From: Calamus simplicifolius | Lineage: Eukaryota; Streptophyta; Magnoliopsida; Arecales; Arecaceae | NCBI GenBank assembly: GCA_900491605.1 | Contig: UESW01004362.1 | Location: forward strand, 299,997-363,996 | Direction: 5' to 3' | DNA: 64,000 bases | Shown here: positions 1 through 10,924 of the stretch, one piece after another | Position numbering within the stretch: the stretch's first letter is position 1 | Layout: each line of letters starts with the position of its first letter | The notes under the pieces: model-generated | The model's database searches: none | The model's input: only the letters and a program-made list of their open reading frames with translations | What the model was told of the DNA's origin: nothing | Position numbers and translations under genes: made by a program

Positions 1-489
1 GCAATCTACCTCCGACTGATTGTTGAGCCTTTGACTAAGCTCTTCCAGCCGCCAGTGTTGTTCATCCAGATGCCTCCTCATCCCATGATTAAGGTCCTCT
101 CAAGATGACTCAGAAGATGAGAAGAAGAAAGGAGACCGCAGTCTCTTGAAAGCTTCATAGTGGCGGTGCTTAGGTGAAGCTTGATGACGATAAGCTTCTC
201 TATGAGGAGATTTCCCGTAGGTGAATCTCTGACTAACTGGTGCAACTATCACGAGCGATGTGAGAAGCTTGGGCTGCTGCTGAATGGCCACCGAGCGTTG
301 CTTCTGTGGCTTATGAACTGCTGCATTCAAGGCTTGAACTTGTTGATTGAGGATGACCAGTTAGTTAATTAGAGCAGCTGAGGCTGGTGGTGAAGGAGGA
401 GCAGAGAGAGTGGTCCTCTGCTACTCAGTGTGATGTGAATGCCCCCCAGCATGATTGGTGATGACCTTCAGTATGCGCATCGCCACCAT
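1..489 (-). pseudogene. gag N-terminal fragment of Tat-like gypsy element 1 (truncated by window edge)
   Basis: Read on the minus strand, an ATG at 487-489 opens a frame that runs to the window edge. It has a Pro/Ala/Ser-rich stretch, then a Gln-rich segment, a basic Arg/His-rich segment, a run of Phe/Ser and a Glu/Leu-rich helix-like end. At least three in-frame stops interrupt it (one TAG, one TAA, one TGA), each explainable as C-to-T change in a Gln or Arg codon. The layout (short Pro-rich region, then a ...QQVQAL... helix) matches the gag start of gypsy element 2 at 28231, so I call it the start of a Tat-like gag, the retrotransposon's capsid protein. It sits about 90 bases inside the LTR, where gag is expected. 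The rest lies outside the window. Confidence 0.6.
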
Positions 490-554
490 GGCTATCTTAA
501 AGGGGACAAAGGCTTATAGCTCAGGAAGATAGAGCTTTCTTTCCTGCAGTGCGT

Positions 555-577
555 CCCCCCTACCTGGCGCGCCAATC
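555..577 (-). other. primer-binding site of gypsy element 1
   Basis: Directly inside the LTR, the minus strand reads GATTGGCGCGCCAGGTAGGG. This is the position and form of a reverse-transcription primer site. Gypsy elements 2 (28148) and 3 (60881) have related sequences at the same place, which supports the element boundaries. Confidence 0.75.
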
Positions 578-1429
578 TGTTGATGCCCAATCACTTTGAG
601 TCGGCCTCCTTGAGCGTCGACCGTTCCCCCACAGAAATATCGGAGCCCTTCCTTTGTCTTCAAAGCCTGCAAGAAGTCCCACGATCGGGTATTTCGGCGG
701 GGACCCTCCGATGCTCAAGTTAGTGCTCTGGGCAACAGCCGTGAGCTTGAGAAAGCTCGAAAGAGAAAGAGAGATCCACCCAGAATGAGTGTGTTGAGTC
801 CTTTTTGAGTTACCTCTTACCTTCTTTATTCACCATTGTACTCTGTGTAGCTTGCTTGAGAAGTTTGAATCTTTGTCATCTAGTGGGATTGAGTCACGTG
901 GGGCCTCATGATGGACCATGACTTTTGGGGCTCATTTAGTCTGAGTGGCTGAAGTGTCATGATGACTGAGTACTTTTGGTGGGTGAAATGTCAGGGCTGA
1001 CATCTGTGAGGCCCAAATGCTGCCACTTGTCAAGACTTTTATGATGAATGATAACTTTCGATAAAGCTTACCTCTTAGTGGAATGTCAGAGCTTTAGGCG
1101 CCATCTTGTCAGAGACAGATGACCACTTAATTATCTCATTAAAGTAAGTGGCCATAATTTATTAATCCAGAAGATGACGTGATGAACAGTCACTGTAGGG
1201 CCCACGCGTGTCCGAGTTGGAAGCCACTAAGGAAGGGCCGCTGGGGACTTAGGTCCGGCGAGGCCATTATCGACTGAGGCCGGGGCCACCTAGGACTGCT
1301 CGGGAGCCACCAAGGGCCTCTTGGGATCACTGTGGCCGCCTGGGATTGTTCGGACCTGTGCACGCATGAGGCTGGCTAGGATGCTCGTGGTAGGAAATAG
1401 GGGCCGCTTGGGACCGGTGCGGCCGTCTG

Positions 1430-1650
1430 GGAACGCTCGGGGCCGCCATCATAGGAGTGTCGGGGGCCGTCTAAGCCGCTCCTAGCTGTCATCACGGGAG
1501 TGTCGATGGCCATCTAGGCCGCTCCTGGCCGCCGTCATGGGAGTGTCGGTGGCCATCTAGGCCGCTCCTGGCCGCCATCATGTCGGTGGCCATCTAGGCC
1601 GCTCCTAGCCACCGTCATGGGGGTGTCGGTGGCCACCTAGGATTGCTCGG
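1430..1650. repeat. minisatellite in LTR of gypsy element 1 (GCCGCTCCTGGCCGCC block)
   Basis: Four or so imperfect copies of a unit containing GTCGGTGGCCATCTAGGCC followed by GCTCCTGGCCGCC(G/A)TCATGG. They lie head to tail. GC content is far higher than in the flanks. Confidence 0.7.
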
Positions 1651-2184
1651 GAGCCGCCTAGCTAGGAGAAGCTTTCGGGACCGCCTAAGATGAAGATGTC
1701 CCGAAGTTATTATCGAAGCACCCTTACGTGCATGCATAGGGCCAAAAAGGGAGTCAACGTGGCAGCTATAAATGTATGTAGCCTTTATAAGACCATAAAT
1801 GCCCTGGCACATAAATGCGATAGGGAGCCATCGTCGCGGTGGCATTGGGAGTCTGAAACAGAAACCACCTAGAAAGGCCGCCTTGAAAGGCCGCCAAGGA
1901 TGGTCGCCTAGAAAGGCCGCCTAGGGTGGCCGTTGAGGGAAAGGCCGCCTAGGACTGTCACCTAAAATGGCCATCGAAGAAGGTCGTTGAGGAAAAGGCC
2001 GCTCAAGACTTCCTCCACTGTCTCTCTCTCCTCATGGTTCGTGACTTGACATTGAATGCTCTTATTCAATTGAATGCTCTCCAATAAATGCCTTGGAGCG
2101 AGGGTTTTTATAAGACCTATAAATGTCTCGGCACATAAATGCCGTTGAAGAGGCCGTCGAGAGAGAGAGAGAGAGAGAGAGAGG

Positions 2185-2610
2185 CTGCCTAGGAACTATT
2201 GTGAGGAGGGGCCGCTTAGCATGAAGGGCCGCTTAGGAATTAATGTGAGGAGGGGCCGCTTAAACATGAAGGGTCGCTTAGGAATTATTGTGAAGAGGGG
2301 CCGCTTAGCATGAAGGGCCGTCTAGGAATTAATGTGAGGAGGGGCCGCTTTATTATGTGAGGAGGGGCCGCTTAGAATGAAGGGCTGCCTAGGAATTAAT
2401 ATAAGGAGGGGCCGCTTAAGCATGAAGGGCTGCCTAAGAATTATTGTGAAGAGGGGCCGCTTAGCATGAAGGGCCATCTAAGAGTTATTGTGAGGAGGGG
2501 CCGCCTAAGAATTATTGTGAGGAGGGGCCGCTTAAGCATGAAGGGCTGCATAGGAATTATTGTGAAGAGGGGCCGCTTAGTATAAAGGGGTGCTTAGGAA
2601 TTATCTTAAG
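2185..2610. repeat. minisatellite in LTR of gypsy element 1 (GAGGGGCCGCTTAG block)
   Basis: About ten imperfect units built from GAGGAGGGGCCGCTTAG, CATGAAGGGCCGCCTAGG and AATTATTGTGA. Unit length varies through loss of sub-blocks, for example a shortened unit near 2350. A related but shorter GGCCGCCTAGAAAG block lies just upstream (about 1865-2000). Confidence 0.75.
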
Positions 2611-3355
2611 TCTCTGTATCATTAAATGCCGCCGGTTGATTTGCCTATGGGACATTAATGACAAAAGGCGGTCCTTGGGAGAACCCACTCACATCACACT
2701 CTTTTTCCGTTCTCTCTCTTCATTATGACGGATGTTTGCTGTAGCAAGACGAAATTAAATGCCCACTGCATCCTAAAGAGAGGACCCGATAGGCCAACGA
2801 GGCCGTCTAGGAACTAAGCCGATTAGGAAGGCCGCCGAAGATGGCCGCCTAAATTTTTTTGAAAATTTCTGTTTTTATTGTCCATGGGCCTGTTGACTGG
2901 CCCTATCAGTGACCTTCCTTTTAAAATCCTTTCTTCCCTTCTTATTTTATTAAAATGCCTCTTAACCTTCATAAAATCTATTTTTTTTCCTTTTTTATTC
3001 TTTGTGGAAGCCCGAGTATGCAATACTTATTAATAAAGTCTTCCATGCATGTACCCATCTTGCACATGCCCTTGAAGTGATGAATCAATAATGGTTTGTT
3101 CCTTCCTATAAAGGTAAATGCTCCAAGAAGCTTTCCTTTTAATTATTTTTAAAGATATCTCTTTCTCATATTAATATCGGGAGGGTCGCCTTTCAAGCAC
3201 CGAAAGTAGTAGTCAGCTACCAAGGGGTGCCACGGATCTCTCGTATCCATAAAGTTGGGTTCTCGTATTTGTAAGGATCTCTAACCCTTTGTATGTAGAT
3301 CTTCGCACAATCTTTAGGGGTCTCGCACTCTTCGCAAAATTCTAGACAAGCAACA

Positions 3356-3933
3356 ATAACAAAATATTAATCTAAAATTATTTAATTATTTTTTCATCTT
3401 ATTTGATTTAAAATTATATTTTAATTACAATAATTATTTTTTAATATAATTTTTAATTTATATATTTTTCTATATATACCATACCATTTATTTACATTGA
3501 TGTATTTATAGGTTTACATTAAAAAAAATAGATTTACATTACATTTATCTCTATATTTTTACAATAACTTTATTTTTTTCTTCAATTAAAATATATTTAT
3601 CTTAACTTTCTTATTTTAACTATATTTATTATATATAATTATTAATTATTAATATTTTCTATCTACATCTAAAGGGAGAAGAGAAAGGAAATTAACCAAA
3701 AAAGGGTTTTTCACGTATAGCCACCCAACTCTTCTATTGATATATTAATGCTATTTAATAATAATAATAAAATTTGTAGGCTTTACTCATACACGTTCCC
3801 ATTTCTGAACTTTATCCGATCGAATACGATTAAAAGCAAAGTTTTACAAATTCAACCCAAACAAAAGAAATAAATATTTTCTTTCCATGCATGATGAATT
3901 GCTTTCAAGAATTATTATTTTTTATTTTTTTCT
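3356..3933. other. AT-rich gap between two retroelements
   Basis: Very AT-rich sequence with poly-T and TAA runs. I see no gene, repeat array or terminal motif in it. Confidence 0.6.
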
Positions 3934-6286
3934 TGTTGCCCAGATGTAGCAACCCAAGAGGAGGGTAAATTGGGTAATTAAAAATTAATTACTAGCACAT
4001 ATATGTGCTTTAACACTAATTAAAAAATTTAATTTACAGCGATGTAGTGAAGTGCACAAAACAATATCACATAAAATCAAGCAACTATAAACATAAGAGA
4101 GTTTATAGTGGTTCGGTGCCAAACTCAGCACCTACGTCCACTCCCTAAAATATTCTTTGGGAATTTCACTCCAATCGTATCACAATGATTACAACCTCTA
4201 GCCTTCCTCGGCTAGCCCTCTTGTTTATACGGCACAAGGCAGCCAAACTCCTAGCCTTACCCGGCTAGTCCTCTTGTTTCACAGTACAAGGAAGCCAACC
4301 CCTAGCCTTACCCGGCTAATCCTCTTGTTTAACGGCACAAGGAAGCCAACAACAACCAAGGGTTAAATCTAACCCTTTTACAAATGTTCAGAATAGATAA
4401 GAACAAGTAGCTCCTACAATGAGCAAATATTCAAAGAAATACTTTACAACTTTTGTAGCAAATCTTCAGCAGTAAATGAAGAGCTCCGAGGTAGCTGAAG
4501 CTTTGAATGCTTGAGGGCTTTAATGGATCTGGACGACTTGAGCAATGAATGATCTCTAAGATTTGTCAACTTCAATACAAACGAACTTGCTTTTCAACAC
4601 TCAAAAAATATGCAGTAAAAGCTCTTTTTCTTGGATTTCTTTCTATTCTTTTTCTCTTTCAGATTCGTCATTTTGTTCTTCTAATCTCAGCTATTTAAAG
4701 CATTCCAACATCAAAGATATCTGTTAGACACATTTGAAATAAATGAAAAGTAAAACAGAAGAAAAGATAACCATTGAGATTATTTCCCTTGAGCATTGAA
4801 TGCATTGAATCCATTTGAGAAAGGAAGATCTCTGCCATAATCAAAAATTAGTATAGTTGAAAATAGAAATTAATTAAAGAAGAGAGAGAGTGAGAGAGAG
4901 AGCACGCCCAAAAGGCAATGAGGTAGTTGACTGGAATTTAATTCCAGTTAGTTGAAGCTTAAAGACGTTCGGCTATGAAGAGGAGTGAGAAGCCATGAGG
5001 TAGCTAAAGGAAGATCCCAGCTAGCTAAATTTGAAAGCTCCACAGCATGAGGGAAAAGCATCAAATTCAATAAATAAAGTAGTTAGCTCTCCAGCTAACT
5101 AACCACAAAGAGCATACAGCTTGATATTCATTCCAGAAAAAAGTAGCTAGCTCCTTAGCTAGCTAACCAATGGAGTCACACGGCCAGGAGATCATTCAAG
5201 AAACACTAGCTAGCTCTCTAGCTAACTAAGCCAAAACGTAGTTAGCTCTCTAGCTAACTAAGCAAGCATCCAATGTTCATGAAGAGAGAAGCCTCAAAAG
5301 GTAGTTAGCTCTCTAGTTAACTAGAAAAAGAAGGCTCACGGCTTGGAGAAGGAGTTCAGCCATCAACAGAAGAGGAGTTAGCTCTTTAGCTAACTAAGCT
5401 CAAATTTTCATGGCAAGAGAAATCCATCGCCCAAGGCAGCTAGCTCCTTAGTTAGCTAAGAAGCTCATCCACATGCCCAAGGAAAAGGTTAGTTAGCTCT
5501 CCAGCTAACTCAAAATGGCAACCGCACGGCTTGGTATGGAACCTATAAAAAATAGTTAGCTAACAATGAAAAGTAGTTAGCTCCCAAGGCAAAGAAGTTA
5601 ACTAACAGGGTATACTAGCTAGCTAAGAGAAGCACCCAGCTAGCTCGCCAGTTAGCCAAAAATAGGAATCATTCGGCCAAGCAAAGTATCAGGAAAAATA
5701 GTTAACTAAAGATGAAGCTAGCTAGCAAGGAGAAAGGATGAGTTAGCTAGTCAGTTAACTGAATCCAATAGCATTCGGCCAGCACAGAGATAAGGCAAAA
5801 AGTAGTTAACTAATGAAGCATTTCAGGTAGCTAAAAGGAGGCCAAGCTAGCTAACCAGCTAGCTAGAAATAAGCATGGTTCGGCTAGCAAGGAGAATAGG
5901 GAGACATATTTAGCTAAAATGCAATTTTAGCTAGCCAAGGAAGGGACTAGCTAGCTAACCAGTTAGCTAAAAAAGCTAACCAATTGGCCAAGCCACTGAA
6001 GATAATGTTAGTTAGCTTAACAGATGCGTCAGCTAGCTAGAAGGAAGAATAAGCTAGCTAACTAGCTAGCTCACATAAAAATACAAATGGCCAGGGATAC
6101 AATGGATCATTTAGCTAGCTTCGGTAACAAATAAAAATGAAAGGATATACTTCCATAAGGTTTTACTTGATAACGTTCATTTGTAAAACACCTGTACTTC
6201 CATGCATCAAGCTTAGTTTCCACAATAAATAGAATTAGTCTTTACTTAATTATTTTGTAAGCATCAAAATCAATTCAGGGTCAACA
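3934..6286 (-). repeat. SIRE-type Copia LTR (2.35 kb), minus orientation
   Basis: It starts TGTTGCCCAG at 3934 and ends GGGTCAACA at 6286 on the plus strand. The low-coordinate end, read on the minus strand, gives ...CTCTTGGGTTG...CATCTGGGCAACA, nearly the same as the end of the SIRE LTRs at 35897 and 44788. The segment around 4100-4330, with TAGTGGTTCGGTG, corresponds to the accounting of the same LTR region at 35600-35730. A polypurine tract (AAAAAGGGGGAGAT on the minus strand) adjoins 6286, so this is the 3' LTR of a minus-strand element. It is a different, longer family from the SIRE element at 34368. Confidence 0.8.
4900..6115. repeat. array of short hairpins inside the SIRE-type LTR
   Basis: Dozens of AGTTAGCT / AGCTAACT / AGCTAGCT octamers. 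Many are paired head to head across a 4-base loop (AGTTAGCT-ctct-AGCTAACT near 5238, 5305 and others), giving 8-9 bp perfect stems. They recur about every 50-70 bases, separated by diverged spacers that often hold CACGGCTTGG or TTCGGCCA. No reading frame follows them. Confidence 0.85.
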
Positions 6287-6560
6287 ATCTCCCCCTTTTT
6301 GATGATAACAAAACCCTAAAGCATGCAGAAAAAATATAAAAAATATTTGAATAAACAGGAATATAGAATGCATTATTTTCTTTCCCTGTCAATTTGAATA
6401 ATTAAACTCCCCCTGAATATATGGAGTGGTTTTTTTTTCTCCATTGTCTCAATGTATGCAATATTCTTCTTCTCCTTTTTGTCATTGATCAAAAAGATGG
6501 CTTGATCAGCCACGTCAGGCATCATCTTATTTATAATTATTTTGTATATCTAGATAACGT
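6287..6560 (-). mobile_element. 3' internal remnant of the minus-strand SIRE-type element
   Basis: The minus-strand polypurine tract at 6287-6300 is followed by CT-rich blocks such as CTCCCCCTGAATATATGG. These mirror the AGGGGGAGCT blocks seen just before the 3' LTR of the SIRE element at 43150-43270. The element then breaks off. No pol sequence is present, and I could not place the right limit exactly. Confidence 0.5.
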
Positions 6561-7085
6561 TAGTTACTTTATAGTGATGTTTTTAAAGCTGGATTGTTCA
6601 TCAAACTGGAAAAGGGACTGGGTTATGGGTTGATGGTTCAATCATTAGGTCAACCTGAGTTAACTTGTGATATCACGATACTCGGTGGCGATAAGGGAAA
6701 AGCCTGTATACCATGTGCAGTGCAGAACGCGCGTGATGATGGATTTGCACGCGCATATGATGAGAATATTTTCATTCTTTCCACACCACACGCGCTCTCA
6801 CATGCGTGCGTGCATGGATCGATCATCGCATGCGGTATACGCGTTTCTTCATTGCGCGTGGTGTACAAAGAGTTTTTAAAAGGATGAGAAGTGAATAGGT
6901 ATGGGCTAGAGCCGAATGACCTATAGGCCAATCAAGGCCTATCAAGCCCGATTGGGAGTTTATTATTTTATAAATATTATATATATTGATGAAAAATAAA
7001 TTTTTAAAAAGCCTAGGAATCAAACCCATAACATTGGAAAAAAAAGGTGCACGTTGTAGCCATCCTAGCCATCGTGGCTTTTAGT
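6561..7085. other. unclassified intergenic sequence with a CG-rich patch
   Basis: No convincing gene. Bases 6725-6860 are rich in CGCGCGT and GCATGCG steps. The stretch near 6590-6660 resembles diverged interspersed repeats, but I cannot assign a family. The short open frames here overlap each other on both strands and have no recognisable domain. Confidence 0.4.
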
Positions 7086-7218
<133 letters not shown>

Positions 7219-7281
7219 TCGAGTCTTAGAAATTTTTATCATCTAGTCAATGATTCGTTATCGAAATTCAAGTGATGACAC

Positions 7282-9337
7282 TGTTGGGAATTGTATCCTA
7301 AAGCCAATTATTTGATGATTGTGCTAATGTAAATTACATGTAAATTAATATATTAATAAAAGTTATTTGGCAGTTTATTCATTACAAGAACATCTTCTTA
7401 AAACTCCTAATAGTAATGAAGCCGTCAGGATCTTCCTTCATGATAAAGGAGGATTTATCTTTGAAGGTCCTCAAAAGAGTTCACGACCAAATGATATACT
7501 ATGACAGGGCCATAGCACTATCAATTATAGGACGTTGTATATCATATTTGTTGGTTGTCCTCTTAACCAAGGAGTGTAGAGACACTGGTATGACATACAG
7601 GTGAAAGTGTAGGAGTACATTTTACCGAACGTGACTCATTTTTGGATACTCTGCTGTCAAGAGTTAATCCGAGAAGATATGGGTATAAGTATCCTTTAGA
7701 CCTGAGGATCACAACCGGTGACTTGCAAGCAACTCATTGTACTTAGGTGCCAGACCATCTAGATTTCTAATCCAGCTACGAAAGGTTACTGGGTGCAGTC
7801 AAGTACTTGTGACAGTCAGTTGTGGATCAAGATGGAATTTGACCTATCCCGTTAAAAGGAGAAATGCTTGTATTTCAATTTAGCAAGACCTTGGCCAAGG
7901 CACTTCATGTGAAAGTCACATGATCACTAAAGTTGAAATCATTTTATGGATTTGCTGTTTAGAGTTGACAAGCTCTTAAGCCATCCTTAGCTTTTGTGGT
8001 CAAAAGGATGAATTATATGGTAATTATTTCTTAGGGTTTTTAAAGTTTGCTCGGCAACTCTTCGATCTATCCGGACATCGGGTTCCATTGCTAGATAGGC
8101 ACATCGATTAGTATAGAAAGTTGTTCATATGCTACCGGCTTAGGTTCGAACCTAGAGAGTCACACGCATAGAAGTTTCCCAGGATGATCTATTTGCTGAT
8201 CAATGATTAAGAATCGTATATGATTTAATTAATTAATTTGATTGATTGAATTATCTCAATTGGGTTAAGTACAATTGAATAAGATTCAATTTGGTTTAAG
8301 TCTATTAGAAGAACTAATCAATTTTAAATATTGATTTGAAATTACACTTGATTTGGATTTAAATAGATTCAGGACTAAACAAATTTGATTTGGGCTAGGA
8401 CCATGATCTATGTAGGTTCAGTCCAATAAATTCAAATCATCTTAAACCGAAACCCGAACCCAAAGCCCTTGCATAAGGGTCTCACATGATAACTTGATTA
8501 AATTCTTACGTAGGATTTAATATATTAATTTTCACCAAACCGTTTCCGTTGAAATTCTAAGTGTTAGAATTCATGTGAAATTAATGTGCCTCTTTGAGTT
8601 AACCAACGATGGAATTCTAAGTGTTAGAATTCACATCACTTTGGTTTTCACCGAACGTCGGAATTAACCAAACGCCGCGTCTCTTTGGTTTTCACCGAAC
8701 GCCAGAATTAATCAAAAGCTGCATCTCTTTGGTTCGGTGTTTCTTTGGTTTTACCCGAATGACATAATTCTAAGTATTAGAATTGAGCCTATAAATTAGA
8801 GGACATTCTTCACCAGATTACAGAACAATAACACACACGATATGTTATGGATTGAAATTCTAAAGAGTTAGAACACAAAATCCTAGTGTAATTCTGGTGT
8901 TAACAAAAGTTTGGTGGATCATGGAAGAAGATTCAAGTGGGAGGATTCAAATCACCAAAGTTGTTTTTTCACGAGCTAGTACTCCCGGGAGTCTGATCAT
9001 TCGGGGGCTTTGCGTGGACGATACTAGAGGCCGGACGATTGAACGGCTGCAGAGCACAAAGGATTTACCCACTATTCTTAAGGTAAGTAATTTAATCTCT
9101 AGATCTTAAGGCATGCTTTAAGACAATTAGTATGACTTCTCATCTTGAAGATCAAGATATGATCTTGATGTTTTTTATTTATATGCATAATTTAGATCAA
9201 ACGATCCTATAATATAAGGCAAAGATATGATCTTGATGCATGTTAGATAGATTAATATGTAATCTTTATGTTTCCGCATTGATAATTGTTATATATATTT
9301 TAAAATAAGCATGCCTCGGAGTTTATTTCTCCCTATA
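7282..9337 (+). repeat. 5' LTR of Angela-like Copia element
   Basis: 2056 bp, TGTTGGGAATT...CCCTATA. A likely promoter TATA is CCTATAAATTAG near 8788-8799. Its last base pair should be CA but reads TA; the 3' copy keeps CA. Confidence 0.92.
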
Positions 9338-9339
9338 AA

Positions 9340-9353
9340 TGGTATCAGAGCCA
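9340..9353 (+). other. primer-binding site (tRNA-Met type)
   Basis: TGGTATCAGAGCCA, two bases after the 5' LTR. It is the standard plant Copia primer site complementary to initiator tRNA-Met. Confidence 0.9.
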
Positions 9354-10924
9354 CAGTTTTGTCTTGATCTAATTTATTGCATGTAAATTAATGCTCCTAT
9401 TAATTTTGTAATCAAAGCAAATATAGATCGTCAGGCTATTCGGTCACAATGGATTAAAAATCCAAATTACCCATTCAACGAGGTATTCTGTTTCTTTTAT
9501 TATTGATGCTTAGTCAAAAGATAATTTAAATTGATCTTTGGCACCAAGCATAGATTACATGCACTCTCAAGAGACGTTTTATATTTGATACATATTGATG
9601 TTGTATAAAAGCATGATATTTGCATAATTAATATAAAAACATAGATATGAGATATGATAGCTTATTGTCTATGTTATAAAACATACAAATATTTATGAGA
9701 GTCTTATTTGAATGTCAAATATTTATTCATAATTTTTTTTAAATATGATCTAAATATAGAAATTATGAGTAGTTATATAATGCAAGTGATGCATGATTGG
9801 AAATATATGACATGTAAACATGAAATATATTTAATCTTTTGGGTTAGCTAAATCAGGTCCATAAAGGGTTAGACCCTAACGTTTAAATCAAATAGACTAT
9901 AAGAGTATTTGATCAAATCTAAATTGATTAGATTAGGTTAAGGATGCTCTAAATCAAACAATAGTTGTAGTTGATCATGTCCATATCTTTGATTAAACCA
10001 AATGGAAGTAGATTAGACTCCGTGGTTGAGCATGAATCTCTTAGATGGTCAAATCAAAATTGGTTAACCATATGATGTCAATGTGAGTTAGCAAGTTGCT
10101 CTAGGATCAACGATCGAATGGTTTTTAATTGATGCGTCTTTAACGAGTTAATGGCATATCTCTCTCATCGATCTCACTTACATGGTCAATATGGTGAACC
10201 ATATATGATTCAGATTATTTACCTGATTCGGGTTGACCCATACCTGTAAGGAAATGAATCTGACTGATTTAGGTGCCACTTAACCTGACTTAATCTTGTT
10301 TTATTCTACCGATTTCATAGATTCAGTGGGAGAACTTAATTAGTCAATTTATCTTCAGATTATTAAATCCTCTAAAATTATTAGGTCTTTAAAATGAAAT
10401 AGTTATATGATAACTAGATCATAGCCTCCCATTAAGGTGGATGATAATGAGTCCGATGTCTTGATAATCATTGGAGGCACTCCATGCCTGGTGCTTATCA
10501 ACCATCAGAATTATCATTCATTATATGATAAGTTAGCGTAACTATTACATAGACAGTCAGGAGGGCATTGTCTATTGATAGGTTATACTGATTATATCAT
10601 TTAATGGTTGGACCTAACCAAAACTTTCAGTGGAGGTACTCCATGCCTGCTGAAGAGGAACATAGGGCAAAACTAAACACTAAGAATTATTTGGGGAAAC
10701 AATTAGTTTTGAACCTACTCTTAGATACATATGGGTTGGCCAAGCTTCACTTGGGCATGTATGTAGTTTATGTAGATCTTAGTGCCCACTAAAGAATTAA
10801 GAATAATTCTTTGAATTGGGATGTAGAGGCTGCCAATTTGAACAAAATAGTGGAAGGATCTTTAGACTAAAGTCCAAGTCTTTAGACTGAAACAATTTAT
10901 ATACTACTAAACTTTAGTTTTTTT
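9354..10924 (+). other. untranslated leader of the Copia element
   Basis: 1.57 kb between primer site and gag with no sustained reading frame. It is AT-rich with many TAG/TGA in all frames. A leader of this length is usual in the Angela lineage. Confidence 0.6.

Larger units (their letters stand above)
578..3355 (-). repeat. 5' LTR of gypsy element 1 (2.78 kb)
   Basis: On the plus strand it starts TGTTG (578) and ends CAACA (3355), a perfect short terminal inverted repeat, with the primer site adjoining the left end. The partner LTR is outside the window, so the boundary at 3355 rests on the terminal motif and the sharp change to AT-rich DNA. If correct, the candidate target-site copy is ATAAC at 3356-3360. 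The LTR holds several GGCCGC-rich repeat blocks, a GA microsatellite (about 2157-2182) and no protein-coding frame. Confidence 0.7.
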
